From Chitinophaga pinensis (GTDB lineage: Bacteria; Bacteroidota; Bacteroidia; UBA7662): a DNA stretch of 64,000 nucleotides. Position numbers and translations under genes: made by a program. The DNA is taken from contig CAMCHJ010000001.1 in assembly GCA_945874665.1 (NCBI GenBank), positions 372,001 through 436,000 on the forward strand. Reading direction: 5' to 3'. Shown here piece after piece: positions 62,898-64,000 of the stretch. Numbering within the stretch: position 1 is the stretch's first letter; each line of letters opens with the position of its first letter. The notes below the pieces were generated by a model, which was given only the letters and a program-made list of their open reading frames with translations, had not been told where the DNA came from and did no database searches.

Positions 62898-63707
62898 TCA
62901 TGGCAGATAGTCAATGCCTGCTAACCGCCCCCTAAAGTACTCAAAAGCACCTTCCTCAGGTAGCTGCCACAACGCCCGCATGCTATTAGGTATTTGAAGG
63001 CCATTATGGCTTTTCCAGGCATCGACATATACGAAGAAGGGCATTTTTTTGTATTTGTTTTGGCCGAGATCGTAAAAGCGATCTTGCGTTTCGAAGCGCT
63101 TGAACAACCCTTTTTCGTCGAAATAAAAGTCGCCTTGCACGGTAAAGCGGTCATGCTTCAAGGTGCCCCGTACTTGACCTGCCTTGATTTCTTCCCACGA
63201 CACATAAGGCTGCAGCAGGCAAGCTGGCATCAGCATAAATTCGGCAAAGGCGGTGATGAGTGCCGACTGGGTTACAGCCCCGCCTTCGCCCGAAATTACT
63301 GGGAAAAGGCCAAAGAGTTTACCTTTCATTTCCCCTTCACCGTCGAAGTATTTGTCGCGGCCCGACAAAGGCATGTCGAGGAATTCCATGTGGGCCAAGC
63401 GCCCGAGCGGTTCAGCGCTGTTAAATTGCTGCATTTTCAGCTCACCCCACTGGCTGCCAAAGCCCACTTTGAGCCAAGCTTGCTCCCATTGTACTTGGGC
63501 TTGGAGCTGAATGGGGCGGCCCATATAACCCGCCGCCAGTAGGTACCTTTGCAAGGTAGGAGGCAAAGAGGCGATGGTGGCAGAATCATAAACGCCCTGC
63601 GCTACTGCTGGCACCCGTGCCATCAAAGCGCTTTTTTCGGATTCGTATAGCTTCTCGGGCGACTGACAAGCCACTGCCACCAAAGCAATCCACCACCATT
63701 TTTTCAT
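62898..63707 (-). CDS. DUF6544-like lipoprotein
   Basis: A 269-residue lipoprotein with lipobox VAVAC (C14). The mature part resembles DUF6544 proteins: LPPTLQRYLLAAGYMGRPI, KYFDGEGEMKGKLFGLFPV, GAVTQSALITAFAEFMLMP and FKRFETQDRF. The function of the family is not known. It is a single gene, 35 bases from the stop of the T9SS protein gene upstream. Confidence 0.75.
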   Translation of the reverse strand: MKKWWWIALVAVACQSPEKLYESEKSALMARVPAVAQGVYDSATIASLPPTLQRYLLAAGYMGRPIQLQAQVQWEQAWLKVGFGSQWGELKMQQFNSAEPLGRLAHMEFLDMPLSGRDKYFDGEGEMKGKLFGLFPVISGEGGAVTQSALITAFAEFMLMPACLLQPYVSWEEIKAGQVRGTLKHDRFTVQGDFYFDEKGLFKRFETQDRFYDLGQNKYKKMPFFVYVDAWKSHNGLQIPNSMRALWQLPEEGAFEYFRGRLAGIDYLP

Positions 63708-63742
63708 GCTGTAAATTTAGGGTGCTCCCGGGTCATTTGTGA

Positions 63743-64000
63743 TTATTTGGCGAGTATTAACTTTTTAGTCGCCTGTTCATTACCTGATTGCAGCTGCAAC
63801 AAATACATGCCCGGTTTGAGCCATTGTGTTAAACGTATTTCCTGATAAAGTTGACCATCTGGCACGAGTTGCCAATGCAACAATCGACCTTGGAGGTCAT
63901 AAAGTCGGAGCCCGGCATTGGGTGGGAGATCAAAAGGCAGCTGAATTTGTAACAAATCGTTGTTCAGACTGGCAAAAAAATCGCCTTGCTGCAAGCCGCT
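63743..64000 (-). CDS. C-terminal end of a T9SS type A secreted protein
   Basis: Partial gene; the frame is open to the right edge. The visible 85 residues are a T9SS type A sorting domain: LRLYDLQGRLLHWQLVPDG, then LKPGMYLLQLQSG and the usual KKLILAK tail. The cargo domain lies outside the window. Confidence 0.85.
   Translation of the reverse strand, partial: SGLQQGDFFASLNNDLLQIQLPFDLPPNAGLRLYDLQGRLLHWQLVPDGQLYQEIRLTQWLKPGMYLLQLQSGNEQATKKLILAK

Noticed and set aside
1-64000. tRNA, rRNA, tmRNA or IS elements
   Set aside because: The gaps were read on both strands; no T-loop-like GGTTCRANYCC in a cloverleaf context, no transposase gene and no terminal repeats were found. A covariance-model scan would be decisive.

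Overview
The window is a gene-dense piece of a Bacteroidota chromosome. The evidence is the run of Bacteroidota-only features: gliding/type IX secretion (T9SS) sorting domains of both types, a PorV/PorQ-like outer-membrane protein, a TonB-dependent receptor with an N-terminal carboxypeptidase-regulatory-like domain, CrtY-type lycopene cyclase, a fused alpha-beta branched-chain 2-oxoacid dehydrogenase E1, and promoters of the TTG-N20-TAnnTTTG type. Almost no gene has a Shine-Dalgarno sequence, as expected for this phylum. A class within the phylum (Saprospiria, Chitinophagia or Cytophagia are all plausible) cannot be fixed from this sequence. No rRNA, tRNA, CRISPR array or insertion sequence was seen.

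Layout. 1-10.4 kb: end of a cysteine desulfurase and an IscA-type Fe-S carrier, a secreted hydrolase, a MATE transporter, an endo/exonuclease/phosphatase protein, a striking helically phased AAACG repeat before a UvrD-like helicase, pdxJ, an Rrf2 regulator, trmB, a TrpF-like protein without its catalytic Cys, and a coupled pair of an alkyltransferase-like protein and an AlbA_2/Schlafen-type protein. 10.5-14.5 kb: the translation block rplM-rpsI-rpsB-tsf-pyrH-frr. 14.5-21.1 kb: PorV-like protein, NHL-repeat lipoprotein, O-antigen-ligase-like protein and a ~970-residue T9SS type B protein. 21.2-25.6 kb: TolC/HlyD export pair, gpsA, an ORF6N protein. 25.6-29.5 kb (minus strand): penicillin acylase, small membrane protein, lycopene cyclase. 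29.7-34.1 kb: TonB receptor and T9SS-exported alpha/beta hydrolase.

34.4-52.5 kb is mainly housekeeping: metK behind a SAM-II riboswitch, the fused E1, a 2OG-Fe(II) oxygenase, ChrA, a Rieske-like lipoprotein with altered ligands, 3-hydroxyacyl-CoA dehydrogenase, pheS, guaB with a hairpin touching its start codon, a glycerophosphodiesterase, uvrC, the selenouridine pair mnmH-selD, and aspS. 52.7-64 kb: tadA, a methyltransferase, a rhodanese lipoprotein, an ECF sigma factor with an overlapping zinc-type anti-sigma, a 40-residue lipoprotein, a coupled envelope cluster (MurG-like glycosyltransferase, polysaccharide deacetylase, FemAB-like protein, upp), a small Lys/Cys-rich exported protein, nadB, a Fic protein with a clear operator palindrome around its promoter, a DUF6544-like lipoprotein, and the end of another T9SS type A protein.

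The most interesting signals are regulatory: the AAACG array, the SAM-II element with a nested anti-aptamer fold in a phylum that does not rely on SD sequences, the guaB 5' hairpin, the Fic operator, and the two isolated strong SD sites (rpsB and fic). No wholly new multi-gene system could be proved from the sequence alone.
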